The notes under the pieces are model-generated. The model did not search any database. It had not been told where the DNA came from and worked only from the letters and a program-made list of their open reading frames with translations. From Melastoma dodecandrum (Eukaryota > Streptophyta > Magnoliopsida > Myrtales > Melastomataceae), in the NCBI GenBank assembly GCA_029817715.1, contig JARUPY010000149.1, positions 1,240,001 to 1,304,000 of the forward strand: 64,000 bases of DNA. Reading direction: 5' to 3'. Shown here one piece after another: positions 34,054 to 46,870 of this stretch (position 1 is the first letter of the stretch; each line of letters begins with the position of its first letter). The translations under genes and the position numbers were made by a program.

Positions 34054-37000
34054 TCAGCCAACCAGAGATTTGATGGAACGTAGTTTCCCAGCAGCCTCGC
34101 GGATGTCCATCCTTTCTCCAGGCGACTCACTACAACATGCGACTCCGATTTCAAACACCTTCGTTAGACCTTCTACAATCCTTCGCGGAGCACGGACGAT
34201 CGATCCTTCTCCAAAGTCATTTAAAAACAGACAAGGGTCTGCTATTTCGCCCAAGCTTTCCGGCAATGCGGCCTCGCAGTGGCTTCGGATATTCCAAGCA
34301 TCCTGGAACACGTCGCCGGTCGGCTTCTTTCCCGTAAACATCTCCAGCAGAAGAATTCCAAAACTGTAAACGTCGCCTTCCCTCGACACTTGGCTTCCCA
34401 TTCCGTACTCTACAACATTTCGCATTAAATGGCATACATTACTTAGTACGAGCTAACCAATATCCAAAACCACATTTAAAGTAAAATTGACCCACCTGGA
34501 GGACTGTAGCCGACCGTCCCTCTCACTCCCGTCGAGCTTACTTGAACAACAGCATCACCGGCAGAGAGAATTCGCGTGAGTCCGAAATCACTGACGTGTG
34601 CTGTCATCTCCACATCAAGTAGAACATTGCTCGGCTTCAAATCACAGTGAATCACTGGCAAGTCACACTCATGATGCATATACTCCACGACAGATGCAAT
34701 GTCCACGGCAATACGCAGCCTATGCCTTAAGCTTAACTTCTGGCGTACTCCCTCGGGCGTAACTTTAGGATGCAACCAATCTTCAACGCTTCCATTTTCC
34801 ATGTACTCATATACAATCGCCTTAAAATCATTACCTTGGAAGTCGATGGTCGAGCAGACAGTATAAATCTTGACGAGATTTCGATGTCTCATGTTCTTTA
34901 ATACCCCACACTCTGCCATAAAACTTTTCGAAGCTGCTTGATTTCGGAGGTTGAGAACCTTAATGGCTACTGCATTATTAGAATTTTCGAGGATCCCCTT
35001 ATACACGGAACCAAAACCACCGGCACCTATCAAGTTTTTTTTATTGAGCCCACCGGTCGCCCCGAGTATATCCTCGTACGAAATTTGCGGAAAAGGGCCT
35101 CTGGGAACTAACTCAACCTGCGACTTTACGCTCCTTGTTCTGTCAACACAACGATGTGATGCAACCAATAAAAGCAGAACAAACAAGACAGCAATCGCAC
35201 TGGCGATCATGATGATGATCTTAGACAACATTCTTTTCCTTCCACGCTTGAGTTTTGAAGTAGGACATCTTGGTGAGTTCAATGCCGGAATCCCCCCACA
35301 GAGTTTGTAATTTCCCAAGACCGAGACCCTTGTGGCATTTAGGAAGACTCCTTTATTTGGAACTTCGCCCTCAAAATAGTTGAAAGATAGATTGAGGTAT
35401 GTGAGCTGGAAGTCTCCTAAGAATTTTGGGATCCATCCAGAGAAGTTATTCTGCGATAAATCTAGATGTTGAAGTCCTCTGAGAGGAGATAGAAACGGGG
35501 AGATGTTGCCTTCAAATATATTTTTCCCAATGTCCAATGACACTAAGCTTGTGCATCCGCCGAGAGTGCTCGGGACTTGGCCAGAAAGACTGTTCCCGTG
35601 CACGTCTAATATTTCCAGGTTCTTCAGGTGGCCAACTTCATCTGGCAGGGCGCCTGTTAATTTGTTCCGAGATAAATCTAGAATTATTGATAAGGAAGAG
35701 ATACGTAAGACTTGCGCCGGTATAGTTTCACTCAGGTTGTTTCTAGATAGATTCAAACTGAGTAAGTTTTGGCAATTTCCGAGACTTGCGGAAATACTAC
35801 CACTGAATGCATTCCCCGCCAACGACAGTATCGTCAACGTAGTCAAATTTCCAAGAGAAGATGGGATTTTCCCGGAGTAATCGCTGTTATCAGCTTGTAG
35901 GATCTTCAACTTGTGGAGGTTACCGATTTCCATTGGGAGCATACCCGTCAATGGGTTCCTGCCGATACTTAGATTTTCCAGGTTGTGAAGATTCCCGATG
36001 TTTGAAGGGAGGGTTCCCCTGAGCTGATTCGACCAGAATGACAACACCTTCAAATTGGAAGATAAGTTCCCAATAGACCGAGGCAATATACCTCCGAAAT
36101 TGTTTCCGCTAAAATCCAGAAGCCATAGCTCGGTGGAATTGAGGGACTCGAGGAATTTCAAGTCCCTCGATGTGCCGTTTCCCAATTGATTATCAGCAAA
36201 TTTAAGCCACCCCAACTGATTGAGATTTTTGAGGTCAGGCACCGATCCACTGACATTGTTATGGGGCAACTGTAGGCACTGTAAGTTTGTCGCATTCGCT
36301 ATTGAAGGGGGAATAGGTCCGCTCAACTGATTAGCATTGAAATTGAGGGACTTGAGATTGGGAAGAGTGATTCCGAGATCCAGAGGGAGACCTCCCTGGA
36401 GCTCGTTCACATGGAACTTCATTCTAATCAGAAAGGTTATGTTGAAAATGGAGGCGGGGATTGTTCCAGAAAAGAAGTTTTCCCCGAGAGTAATCCATTT
36501 CAACCTTCGTAATCGTCCAAGAGATGCCGGGATGGGGCCACTGAAGCCATTTTGATTTCCGCCAATGAACTCCAGAGATGAGAAGTTGCCGAAGAAATCA
36601 GGGAACTTCCCGGTGAAATTGTTGTTCTGGACCCTGAAGGATCGAAGCTGGGACAAAGCCGATAATCCACGAGGTATTTCTCCAACAAGCTTGCTGTTTC
36701 GCAGCCAGATCACTTGTACATTTGTGCAGCCTGAGATGTTCTCAGGAAGCTGGCCCGAAAACGAGTTATTATCCATGAGCAACTCTCTCAACTGACGCAA
36801 GTTCCCGATTTCAGGGGGGATTTCGCCTGCAAAACTGTTGTTCATGATGTTGATTATCCTGAGGAAGCTGAGATTCCCAATGTAGGGTGACAAGGAGTCC
36901 CCCAGTTGGGAGCCCTGGAGCACCAATTCGGTGACGCGGGGATATCTCTTGCTGCAAGTTACGCCCCGCCAATGACAGAAGTGGGTGGTGTCATTCCAGG

Positions 37001-37160
37001 AGGACAGTACCCCGTCGGGGTCGTCGGGTATGCTGCGCTTGAACTCGAGCAAGGCAGCACGGTCAGTTTCGTTGGTCATAGCCGCCGCTGCTGAGAGAGA
37101 AAACAGGAGACAAGTGGATAATAATATCATGAAAGCAGAGGAGGAGGAGGAGGAAGCCAT
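34054..37160 (-). CDS. LRR receptor-like serine/threonine kinase, LRR-XII, non-RD
   Basis: Exon 1 is 37160-34496, the intron 34495-34410 (86 bp, GTGGG...TAG) and exon 2 34409-34054. Joined they give 1006 codons without a stop, at the usual family length. Order of parts: signal peptide (1-27), LRR N-cap with FCHWRGVTC, about 21 LRRs (roughly 75-610), Cys pair after GNYKLCGG, membrane helix (about 648-668), kinase. The glycine loop is IGAGGFGSV (711-719), with Lys734, HCD at 838-840 and DFG at 858-860. HCD in place of HRD makes it a non-RD kinase, the type found in immune receptors such as Xa21, FLS2 and EFR. Its ligand is unknown. It is likely a plasma-membrane pattern receptor, similar to proteins annotated At3g47570-like. 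Confidence 0.93.
34410..34495 (-). other. Intron of the intact LRR receptor kinase
   Basis: It is 86 bp and phase 1, lying between SPP and EYGMGSQ in the activation-segment region. The same intron position and length occur in the pseudogene copy (23600-23685). Joining the exons restores GYSPPEYGMG, the expected kinase APE-region sequence. Confidence 0.9.
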
Positions 37161-40100
37161 AATTGTTTAGAATGCCTTTGCCTAATCACAGACTGTCTGT
37201 CCACTTAGCGATGTTATATCCACACTCTCCCCCAATCCATGACTTTCCTCAGGATGAACGTGAGCAATGGGATATACTTTTAGTTGCGTGACTTTGACTC
37301 CTGGCAGCATCTTGGACGGGCAAAAAATTATATTGATGTGAGCGTGATGTCCAACTATTACTACTTAAACCAAATTTTCGGTCGCATTAAATAGTCCGAC
37401 GTCCGAAGGAGTTGGTCCTATGAACAAATATTGACAGAATCGACAAGTCGGCGAGGCGATGGGGCCAAAAAAAGATTAGTATACAGTACGTAAACATACT
37501 TACAAGTACGTTTAGCTGCTTCTAAACCTAAAATCGATATAAAAAAAACACAGTAAAGGATTGGTTCCCAACTACTCGTAGCCTTCCGACGTCTTGCTCC
37601 TCAGGAACTCCTAGAAACTACACCACTGTCGCTCAATCACGCCAATGGCAGACGCCAGAATGAATCGTATACCAAACATTAGGCTAGGAAATAATCTTCT
37701 TGCTCCCTTTTTATCCTCGTGAATGCTAAAATTGAAATAAGAAATAGAACGACTATCGATAGATAAGGCCGTGGGATATAAGAATGGATTTGGGTTGAAT
37801 TATCTCAGTTAGCCAGCAGCATTTCCTCTATCTTCTCCAAAGTTATTTTGTTTTTCTATGACCGGACTACCTTTCCCTCCCCATCACGGACTCTCTGTCC
37901 CACTTCAATGACTTCTGCTAAGTTAACAAGACAAGCCATGACTGACGGACTGACTTTGGAGTCGAAGGAGGAGATTGATTGCCGTCGACTCTCGCTATCT
38001 CCATCGGCTTTGAATCCTCTCGCGGCACCTTTGACGGGCCAAAAATTAATACCATTAAAGTTTAAATTAATAATTTATAATATATATGGGGTGTCCAATA
38101 AACTCAGCATCGTCGTCGTCCGATTAAGTGATGGTGAGAAATAATAGGTTGTTATTTTGTATTTGTAAATGGAAGGGAGATGGAGAAACCAAGAAAAGTT
38201 GGTTTTAGAATAAGACTTGTAACCAACAAGGAATTCAGAACACATTTATTACCACCACCATCATATTATATATATATTTTTAAAAGATATGAAAATATTC
38301 AGACTGATTTCTCTACTTTTTGTTATTCTTACTTGTTGGAAACAGAGTGCTCGCCTGAAAGTTCAACCACAAGAATTAGATCTAAGTTAAGTCTTACCGT
38401 TCTAGCGAGCGATAATAAAATGATATAAAACTCTAGAATAAATAAATAAATAAAAGATATAAATAATAATAATAATACGATTAAAATATATTTCAAATTT
38501 TAAAAATTTGAATAATGCGTGGTCATACGGCGACCACACATTCGACGAATCCTCGGGATTATTCAGAGATTTCCAACGTGTTTGGATCCGGCTTGTCCGC
38601 CGTCACTTCGGAGCGAACACGCTCTCGATGGCCTAAGGTCGTGGGTGGAGATTGTGGGATGTTGATATCCAATCTTGAATTAGTGAAGATAGCTAATATT
38701 ATCAATTAAATATCGGCACGTTTAAACTTGACGAAATTATCAAATATATCCAAAACTCTCTCACTATTTTCATATTTATCTTGACATTTGGAAAAAATTT
38801 TGTATAACCTAATATTAAGACGTTATTTCAAAATTATCCATCATTAGACCTGAACTCTAATGACAACCGACTTGGTGTTGATATGTTACCCCGACCCTAA
38901 GACAACACTAATTTTCTATTAATTTAATATTTAAAATAATACAATTTGGCCTCTCTGAAATTTTGTTTAGTTGAATTTGACTCTCTTAGTTCAATTTGAC
39001 TCTCTTAGTTAATTTGACCCTAAGAACACTACAGAGGTTTGAGTATCTAAACCTATTCAATTATTAAACATTCGTGTGCCCATTTGCATATAATTTGGGA
39101 TTATCTTTAATAAAACGTTTCTGAGCGAGAATGGGGAAGGCAAGCCTATCCCCAAACACCTACCCAGAGTGATGAGCGCAAACACTGTAAGGATTCTTAC
39201 ACAAACATTCAGGCGGATGACGAATCCTTTGACAAAAGATGCTCTGAACCGGAATGAGATCGAGCGTTTCTTCTCTATCCCAAACACGAAACATCAACCA
39301 TTGCTAGCCCCTTCGAGCCAAAGTTAAAGCTTTCCTATACACTACACCTAACAAGTCTAAGGACCGCCTCACATCGAGGTTAAAGGAGATCTTGTAGCTA
39401 GAAACCGGAAGCAACGGGTCGTAGAGGCTACACTTCCTTAAGATTCAGGCAAAGAGGTATCATCGACAACTAGGCCTACCAGTTGAGTAGTTCCTGAGGA
39501 CCAAATTTCTCAAAGACTTTCCCAAAGAGCACAAATACCAAAGAAAAGTACCAGAAAACAGAGTGGGGCAAATCCCTATGATCCAGTAAAGAAAAAGCAA
39601 AATTAGCGCAAAGACCAAAGTCTTCAAAAGCAAAGCGTAAGATGAAAACCAAAAGAGCAAAATAAAACACCAGGACCGACATTGACGGTCGCAAAAGCAA
39701 AGGTGCTATCCTTCAAAGACAAAGCTTTCCCCAAAATGGATTGTTCACGGCTACCAGTAAGCCAATCATTCATCCCCAACAAAACACATCAACTGGTGAC
39801 CTGTCTAATGGATGGAGAATTTGTTTGAATGGTGGAACCTCTACGATCCAGTAGCTTCCGATGAGGTCCTTAAACTCCTTCCTTCAAACAACTAATTTAA
39901 ACTTCCAATTTAAAGGCCTTATGCCGAAGCCACATTATAACCCAAGCAAAGACTCCTTCGACCGGTACATGAGCATCCATGTCAAAGGAATTCTGAAACC
40001 CAACTGGAGTGGCTTTCAGAAATGAGAGTAAAACACGAGAGAAGTCAGAAAACCTTCTCTGCTCTCGCTTGGAAGCATGCTTGTAAAGAGAAAACAAAAC

Positions 40101-40271
40101 AAGCATAATATGCATGTAAATTTAGCTATATTTATTTTCACTATAACTAATGATTTTCTTGAAGAGCTTTTAGGGTGCTTGTCGACCAAAGATACTCTCG
40201 AGATATAATTTGAGGTATTCCTGATATCCTTGCGAGCGAATCTTCCCAGATTCCCTCTCAAGGAGGGGCAA
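37161..40271. other. Kinase 5' flank and intergenic DNA; no gene
   Basis: 37161-38480 is the upstream side of the intact kinase. 37900-38480 is paralogous to 26580-26970. 38515-38670 contains a scrap of the Gypsy family (TTTGGATCCGGCTTGTCCGC, CGTCACTTCGGAGCGAACAC). 38700-40271 has several minus-strand open frames of 60-80 codons, none recognised. Confidence 0.45.
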
Positions 40272-43200
40272 ACTGTAATACCTCAAATTTACATGCGGTC
40301 CACGAACAATGATTCTCGGCCCATCGTGAACCCAATATTCATTCCCCAAAAAGGCCAAAGCCCAAACCTATACAACTTTAGAATCTATTTTACACAAGAA
40401 TAGGATAAAATGAAATAAATAAAAATATGACAACAATAATTTCTTCCTCAGAACATTCCCTTGAGATCCACTGTAAAAGCAAGATATAAAATTGAGACGT
40501 GTGCTAGGCGTTTGACTGGGTACATGTATAGAAAACAAAATAGACCAAAGCCAATGACCAAACACATACACCAGCGGCACCAGTCCCCCTTTTTGCTTCC
40601 CAAAGTTGCAGCCAACAGCCACCAGCTGCACAACCTCTGGCCAGTAGCGATATGCTTTCTTCCCACGCAACAGCAACAACCCCTATCACACCAGCATCAG
40701 AACAACAGTGGCATGGGTAGCCAGCAACCACAGCATATGCAGAATCAGAACAACCAGCAGTTGCAGCAGCTCCATCATATGCAAAATCAAAGTCCAATGG
40801 ATTAATAACAGCACATGCGACAACAACAACATTGGCAAGAGGAAGCAGTAGCCACAGTTGGTACCTCGACGCGTTGGTTGGAGGGTGTCTGCTGCCAACC
40901 GGAGCAGCATCAACCCGCTGCAATACAGCGGCAGCAGTAGAGTCAGGCCAGCCAACACTCCCCAGCTAACCGAATAATCAATCTCGGGCACGCCAGCAGT
41001 CACCCGTGCCAAATATGCAAGACATTGCGCCATTAGACTTAAAACAGAGCACTAATCTGGGTGTTCCTAAAAGTTCACTAGCTGCAATCTACTCAGCGAA
41101 CCGCTCTCCCGACACCTTATGTCATGTAGCCAGCCACAGACCGCATATTATGAGACGCCTTCAACAACAGACATTCCTCTCTAATTTCAGCTAGCAAACC
41201 CAACCCAAAGCCAAAGAAAAAGCCTAGCACTAAAGCTTTAGCCCACATTTCCCCAAAGAACCCAAGGTAGCTTGGCCCGCAATAATTTGCCAAAGCCAAA
41301 TCTCAGCCCAATCCACAATCCAGCCCAAACCAAAAGAAGGAACAAGGCTCAATTGCAGGGCAATTCCCGTGTCCCAAATCTCCTGAACGACCGCACCAAA
41401 TCCCCCTCATTAATGCCTGCGGAAGATTAAAGCACACGAATTGCAAACAACTTCCTTAAATCCCAACAAAATGGGATGAATTCCAAGGATACTAGTAAAA
41501 AGGGAACGGTTTCAGTTGAAGAGAATTGGGGGATATAAATGGAGAATTCTCTGGAACGCGAAGGGGGGGAGGAGAGAACAGTTACAAAAGACCTACCAAA
41601 TTCTCGGAGGTTTATTTTTCGACAGGGGGAGAGGGAGATGAAAGAGGATGGTCTTTCTCCCCTCCTCCAGGACTCTTTTCAAGAACCGAAAAACGGGCAC
41701 AGTAGCGACGGATCGTCTCAGCCCACCTGCGATCTCCTCACCAAGGTAAGAGGATGAAGGCATCACTGGAACCCCCAAACGACCAACCCGAACAAGCAGA
41801 CCACAGTGACATGAAGGATAACGTCATACCTGAAGCCGCAGTATTTGTCGACCCCTCAGGATACCAGGACATCGACATCAGGCTTGGAGGACGACCTCAT
41901 CTCCAGCAGCGGCGACTTGTTATGCAAGATGCCTCCCTACAGCCGCAATGAAGCCAACCCCTTTGTAGACGCTCTCATGCCCAACACCTCTCCCGGCGGC
42001 TTCGAACCCAGCGACGGATCTTCCCCCTTGCTCCATCTGGCATCTCTTTCAGCACTGACGCCTCCTCGGCATCCCCATGGCGAATCATACCCCTTTTTGG
42101 CGTTCTCAGAGCTGTCGGTGGCAAACCCACCTTTCCCCGGCGTGGCTGTATCTCACGATGGCAACTCCACCTCCTCCGGCACCTCCAAGCTCCCCGACAC
42201 CCAAGTCCGGCGGGTGCAGCAACCCTTGGCGCTCCCAAACCCCAGCCGTTGCGGATAGATCTACTCGGCGCTCCTAAGCCTAACAGCAGCGGTGGACGCA
42301 CCTTCCCGGCGTCCCAAAGCCCTAACGGCAACGGCATTCCCCATCCGACCTCCCTGACGTCCCGCGCCGGCGAATCCCAGGCCCACAGACCGGCGGCAGC
42401 AACGGCAGACCATCCGGACTTGTCAGCCGTACCCATGCGCCCTTCCTCGACCGATCAGCGCTACCACCGCGAACCACGGCCTCCCCGGCGCCTCCTCTAC
42501 CGGCAGCGGCGGTGGGTCAACCTCCCCTGACGCCCCCAAGACCCGGCAGTGGAGGATCGACCTCTTCCCAGGCGCCCCCAAGCGTCATGGCTCCAGCTCC
42601 AGCCCCGCGGCTTCACTTTCCGGTCCCCCTTTGCCGGACGTCCCCGGGACCAGCAACGGCTCCTCGACGTTCCCAATCCTCACCATGGCAGACCCTCCAC
42701 TAGCAGCGGCAAGCCCCGGCGACGGCAAACCAGGTGATCGGCTACGTGGTGGGCGTCTTCTCCGACCGCGATCATCCCGGCTTCGATTGAGCTGGGTATG
42801 AGAAACTCCTTGGGCAAATCGAAGGAAGCTTCTGGGAGGTAAGACTTCTATTGTTTTTTTTATTTTCAATCGAACGGTCAGATTCTATTTTCAACTAAAT
42901 GGTTAGATTTCATTTTTTTTTTTAATCAAATGTCAGATAACATCATTTTTTTTTACTTAAACGATCAGATAACATTTTCATTTTTAGGCAAATGGTCATA
43001 CAGTAGGTTGGATTCTTAACTTTATATACCACTTCAATTCTAACGAAAATTGTTAATTTCCTGACCGTAGGAGTTTTAAATTTTTATTATTACATTTGAA
43101 AGACTTATCTATTTTTAAACTGACATAACTTTATTTAAGCTCTTATGCGCTCTTATATATATGAATTCATATCTTATCCTTTTGTGCATGATTAACATTC

Positions 43201-44275
43201 ATCTCCCTTTTGTTTTGCATGTGAAATACGGTGAAACATTTCGGATATTCTCGATAATACACATTGAGTAAGCATTTTCGGCCAAAGCGGTAACACGTGC
43301 CTTACTTTCCTCAATTTATTCGAATTTCATTTAAATTTAACAATACTAACCACGTTTACATTTTGACATGTACATCGAGCGCTTAATTTCGGAAGTTCAA
43401 ATCCGGATTTTCGAAGATTAACTCAAAGGCGCGTGTATCAGGCCGCGTGGATCCCGGCCTAAAGAAAATGCGGGCTCGAAAGTTAAAGCGGCCCCAACCT
43501 TCATTAAAGGTACAAAAGGGAGGTGCTGGCCTCCCCGAATTTTTATTTAAGCCAAATGTAACGGATTGCGGGCCCAAGGGTATAGGCCCGCAATCACCGC
43601 CCTTCCCCGCTCCCTTTGATCTCAATAATTGTCTGTGCCTGTCCGCATGTCTTAGGCCCGTAGGTTTATCGTCGCATTTTTTTGTGAAACAAATAAACAT
43701 GAGTTCGGGCCCAAAAGTCCGAATCGGGTCCAACGCCCGTAAAACATTGACATGGGTTCGGAGTGATGCCCGGATCGGGTCTAACTCCCATTAATCTGAA
43801 ACAATTTTTTGGAACAAACGCCACCTTTTCGCATGTTTAGATGTAAGAGTTAGTAATTAGGAATCCCCGAATCTACTCTGGTTTTCCGACTTAAACCAAG
43901 CTTTTAAATTAAATCGGTCACGACTCCGTAATAGTTTACCTAGGTTAAACAACAACGCATTTTTTTACGAAGTCATTTTGGATGAGGGACTAACGACAGG
44001 AGCCGCTCCTGGAACCTCCTGAAGCTTCCTCCTCGGGCCATGCGCTTCTTTCGCCCGTCGCCTCTTAAGGAGCATGGAGACGATCGACGATTAATCTGGG
44101 CAGACCCGATCAGGAATCGAAGGAAGGACCACCCTAGTCTTTTCCGCAGCGTTCGACGCTCGAGTCGCGACGCCGACCGGAAGACTCTAGGGGAGCGGGC
44201 CCGGATCCTCGGGTCGTTCGAACCGCAGCGCGCGTGCTAGGCTGGAAGGCGCGCGTACACAACTATTGGTGACCA
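40272..44275 (+). mobile_element. Probable large LTR or non-coding part of a Gypsy-like retroelement
   Basis: The stretch starts TGTAATACCTCAAATTTACA, a usual start of plant Gypsy LTRs. It has a TATA-like GGGGGATATAAATGGAG near 41530-41545. It then runs through long GC-rich sequence without conserved proteins, then AT-rich DNA. It finishes near GGCGCGCGTACACA, followed by ATTGGTGACC, a primer-site-like word. No second LTR or pol was found, so both borders and the assignment are tentative. Open frames inside (41539-42740) are Pro/Ser-rich and not recognised. Confidence 0.35.
40640..40805 (+). other. Gln/Asn/His-rich coding-like segment
   Basis: The plus-strand frame reads FLPTQQQQPLSHQHQNNSGM, then GSQQPQHMQNQNNQQLQQLH before a stop at 40803-40805. 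Such Q-rich stretches occur in plant transcription co-regulators. It may be a captured gene fragment in the retroelement DNA, but no domain outside the Q-rich part was found. Confidence 0.3.
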
Positions 44276-44480
44276 TACAAGTTAAGGTTCTGATATCTCA
44301 CTTAATTCCAGATGGTGCAACTGGCGTGGCAGTCTCCGCAAAATCAATAATAGGCGAGCCCGTGTCCAGCAAGCCTGTGAGGAAGAAACACCATGAGCTA
44401 TTCGTCAGCGCTGTCCGAAACCCACAATGGATGGATATCAGTCTATATTTGATTAATTCGAATGCTGAAATTGAAATAAG
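44276..44480. other. Short spacer before the palindrome
   Basis: 44455-44482 (GAATGCTGAAATTGAAATAA) resembles 37722-37745 in the kinase 5' flank, so this is kinase-flank debris. Confidence 0.4.
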
Positions 44481-44608
44481 AAGATGGAGACAACCTTGTC
44501 CGATCTCTTCCCACAGTTTTATCTATTGACAATCATTGAAATAAGAAATTCAATGATTGTCAATAGATAAAACTGTGGGAAGAGATCGGACAAGGTTGTC
44601 TCCATCTT
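44481..44608. repeat. Perfect inverted repeat, 60-bp arms, 8-bp spacer
   Basis: The left arm is 44481-44540 (AAGATGGAGACAACCTTGTC ... CATTGAA) and the right arm 44549-44608 (TTCAATG ... GACAAGGTTGTCTCCATCTT). They are exact reverse complements around ATAAGAAA. The word TTGAAATAAGAA occurs just before the left arm (44471-44482) and again across the spacer (44536-44547). This suggests copying by template switching. It is not a transposon end as far as can be seen. Confidence 0.88.
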
Positions 44609-44770
44609 AATACAAAGAGATAGAAACGCGGCAATGTTGCCTTCAAACAGATTATTCCCACTGTGCAAGAACACCAACCTCGTGCATCCACCGAGAATGT
44701 TCGGGAATTGTCCAGACAGTCTGTTCCCGTGCACGTTTAATAGTATGATCCACGGGCTATTTTCCAACAA
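44609..44770 (-). pseudogene. LRR fragment of the receptor-kinase family
   Basis: The minus strand reads VHGNRLSGQFPNILGGCTRL, then VFLHSGNNLFEGNIAAFLS. This is homologous to the LRRs near residues 530-580 of the intact kinase (VPSTLGGCTSLVSLDIG). It is about 50 codons long and joined to the palindrome. It is a relic. Confidence 0.8.
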
Positions 44771-45276
44771 GCTTGCCGTTGGAAAATTAAGTTTAAATTA
44801 ATAATTTCTAAAATATATGGGTGGTGACTATGGGGTCATCGCGTTTCAATTAGGTAGTTTCCAGAGGGTGGAAACCTAGCATTCTTAACTGTAATATCCA
44901 AATTTTTTCACATAGTCAATATTTCCTTTAAAATTGCAAACACACTCAAATCATCTAAAATTTCGATAATTTATCATAAATCACCTTGATTAAGAAAAAT
45001 CTTCCAATCACTCCCAAAAAAACTATATATATTCTCCATTTAAAAAATATCTTACCTTCTTTGCCCATCGAACCTAGACACAATCCCCTTTTCACAACCT
45101 TACAATCCTAAAAGGGAGCCAGTGGTATGGGAAATGTAGTTCCTTTGATTCAATCAGGTCATGCACTAATTTTCTAAACGCGATGCAATTCCTGATGGTA
45201 TGGATGAATGACCTATGTCATTTATAGAAATTCCTCAATTTTTCTCTGTCAATACGAGGGATTCGGTGACCTAACT
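44771..45276. other. AT-rich spacer; no gene
   Basis: 44772-44825 (TTAAATTAATAATTTCTAAA, ATATATGGG) resembles 26740-26760 and 38065-38090 in the kinase flanks, so some kinase upstream DNA is here too. Nothing is coding. Confidence 0.4.
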
Positions 45277-46870
45277 TCAATCAAATTTGTCCATTTTGAA
45301 GCATGAACTCAAGATTTCGTTAGCTTTCGCCTTGTCGAAAGAATATTTCCTTTCTTCCTGAGCTTTTGGTGATGCTCTGGCCCAAAAATTTTTCTTTATT
45401 AATTCGTCACACGTCAAAGGTTGCCCCTTCATGTATTCTACGATGTCAACGTCAACGCTTGGTTCTGTTTGATAGGTTACCAAAGGTCCCACTATCAGAC
45501 TCCTTTTCGCCTGGTTTTTCTCTCTTAGGAGATTCTCGTATCGAATAGCCGTCCTGGCCAATTCAATCCAATCTCTGAACACTTCCCCCTTTAACTTCTT
45601 TTTGAGTCAAAGGAAAAGGAAGTCTTGAGCGATGGCACTGAGCTCAACTTTAGATGCAGAAGTTTTGCACCTTAGACGCGCTTTCCGAAGTTTATTTAAG
45701 AATACAACTATAGGTTTCGCCTAATTGTTGTTTCATATGGGTGAGACCCTGCAAGGTCACTGGTGGGTCAGTTTGTGCAAAGGCCAGCGTGAATTGGACT
45801 TTCACGTCATCCCAATTCCTCACAGAACTATGCTGAAGGTTTATATACCACGTAAAGGCGACTCCAGTAAGGGAGTCTGGAAACAGACGCAGCTTCCAGA
45901 ACCCGTTAGTGGCGGCTTCCCCAGCCTATGAGTGAAACAGGCAATATGTTCCGCCGGTGAAATCCCCTCTCCGCCCAAAAATCGGGCAAACTCAGGAACA
46001 CAATATCCCCTTGGAAAAGGGTAATCCTGATCAATATTGTCGGGGTAGAGAGCCCGATAAAGTTGAATTTCATTCGCATAATCTATTCCAGGAATCGCCC
46101 TTTCGACCAATTGAGTAACGTAGTCCCTGATTTCGGGCGTGAGCTCCGGTGGTGCGACCACTTCAGGGATTGTTGTTTCCCTCCTACGTACCGGTTGGGG
46201 AATATATTCAGAGTATCGTTGATCTTTAGTAGGACGAAGGAATTTGCTCTCTACGGGTTCTGGCGAACTCTTCCTTTCTCCGGAGCGGAGGTTGATATGC
46301 AGTCTGGTGAACTTGTTGCACAACCCTTTTGCCTTCGTTTATCACGAGTGGTGAGTTATTATACATTGTTCTTCCAGGACTTGTATAGGTGGGAACATCC
46401 TCATAATCAATCTTCCTCTTTCCCTCGACAACTATTGCCCTGTGGGAAAAATAATCAGGCTGACGCCTGTTGGCCGATTCAACTCTTATGTCAATGGGGT
46501 TGCCTAATGGTGCCCCCGACAGAGTTCTGGAGTTCTGAAAAATGGCCTCCATCTTGGAGTCGATATTTTCCTTGAACGCGCCGTGCTTCTGGTCGTTAGC
46601 ATCAACCTTCTACATTAAGAGTTGGAGAGTACTCATAATGGCCAACAGTTCTCCTGCCAAGGCTGGGTGAGCTACGTCCATCGTTGTTCTTTTCTCCATT
46701 AGAGTTATTGTCTCTAAGGTTGTTTGAATTACGACTAGATCGAATCCTTTGGCATTTCGTTAGCCTTTTCTCCCACTGTGGTCGCTAAAGGCGTGTTCAC
46801 TCCGGAAGTGACCGCGAGCAAATCGGATCCGAACGCGTCAGAAATATTTGGCACTATGGGCGAACTGGTG
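45277..46870 (-). pseudogene. Ty3-Gypsy gag remnant
   Basis: Minus-strand frames give a retrotransposon gag: TIPEVVAPPELTPEIRDYVT, then PFPRGYCVPEFARFLGGEG and SPAEHIACFTHRLG, followed downstream by FRDWIELARTAIRYENLLRE and YSFDKAKANEILSSCFKMD. The frame changes near 45840 and 45600 and stops interrupt it. The layout (leader, gag core with the F-x-G helix region) fits Gypsy gag. No protease or polymerase follows before 45277. Confidence 0.7.
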
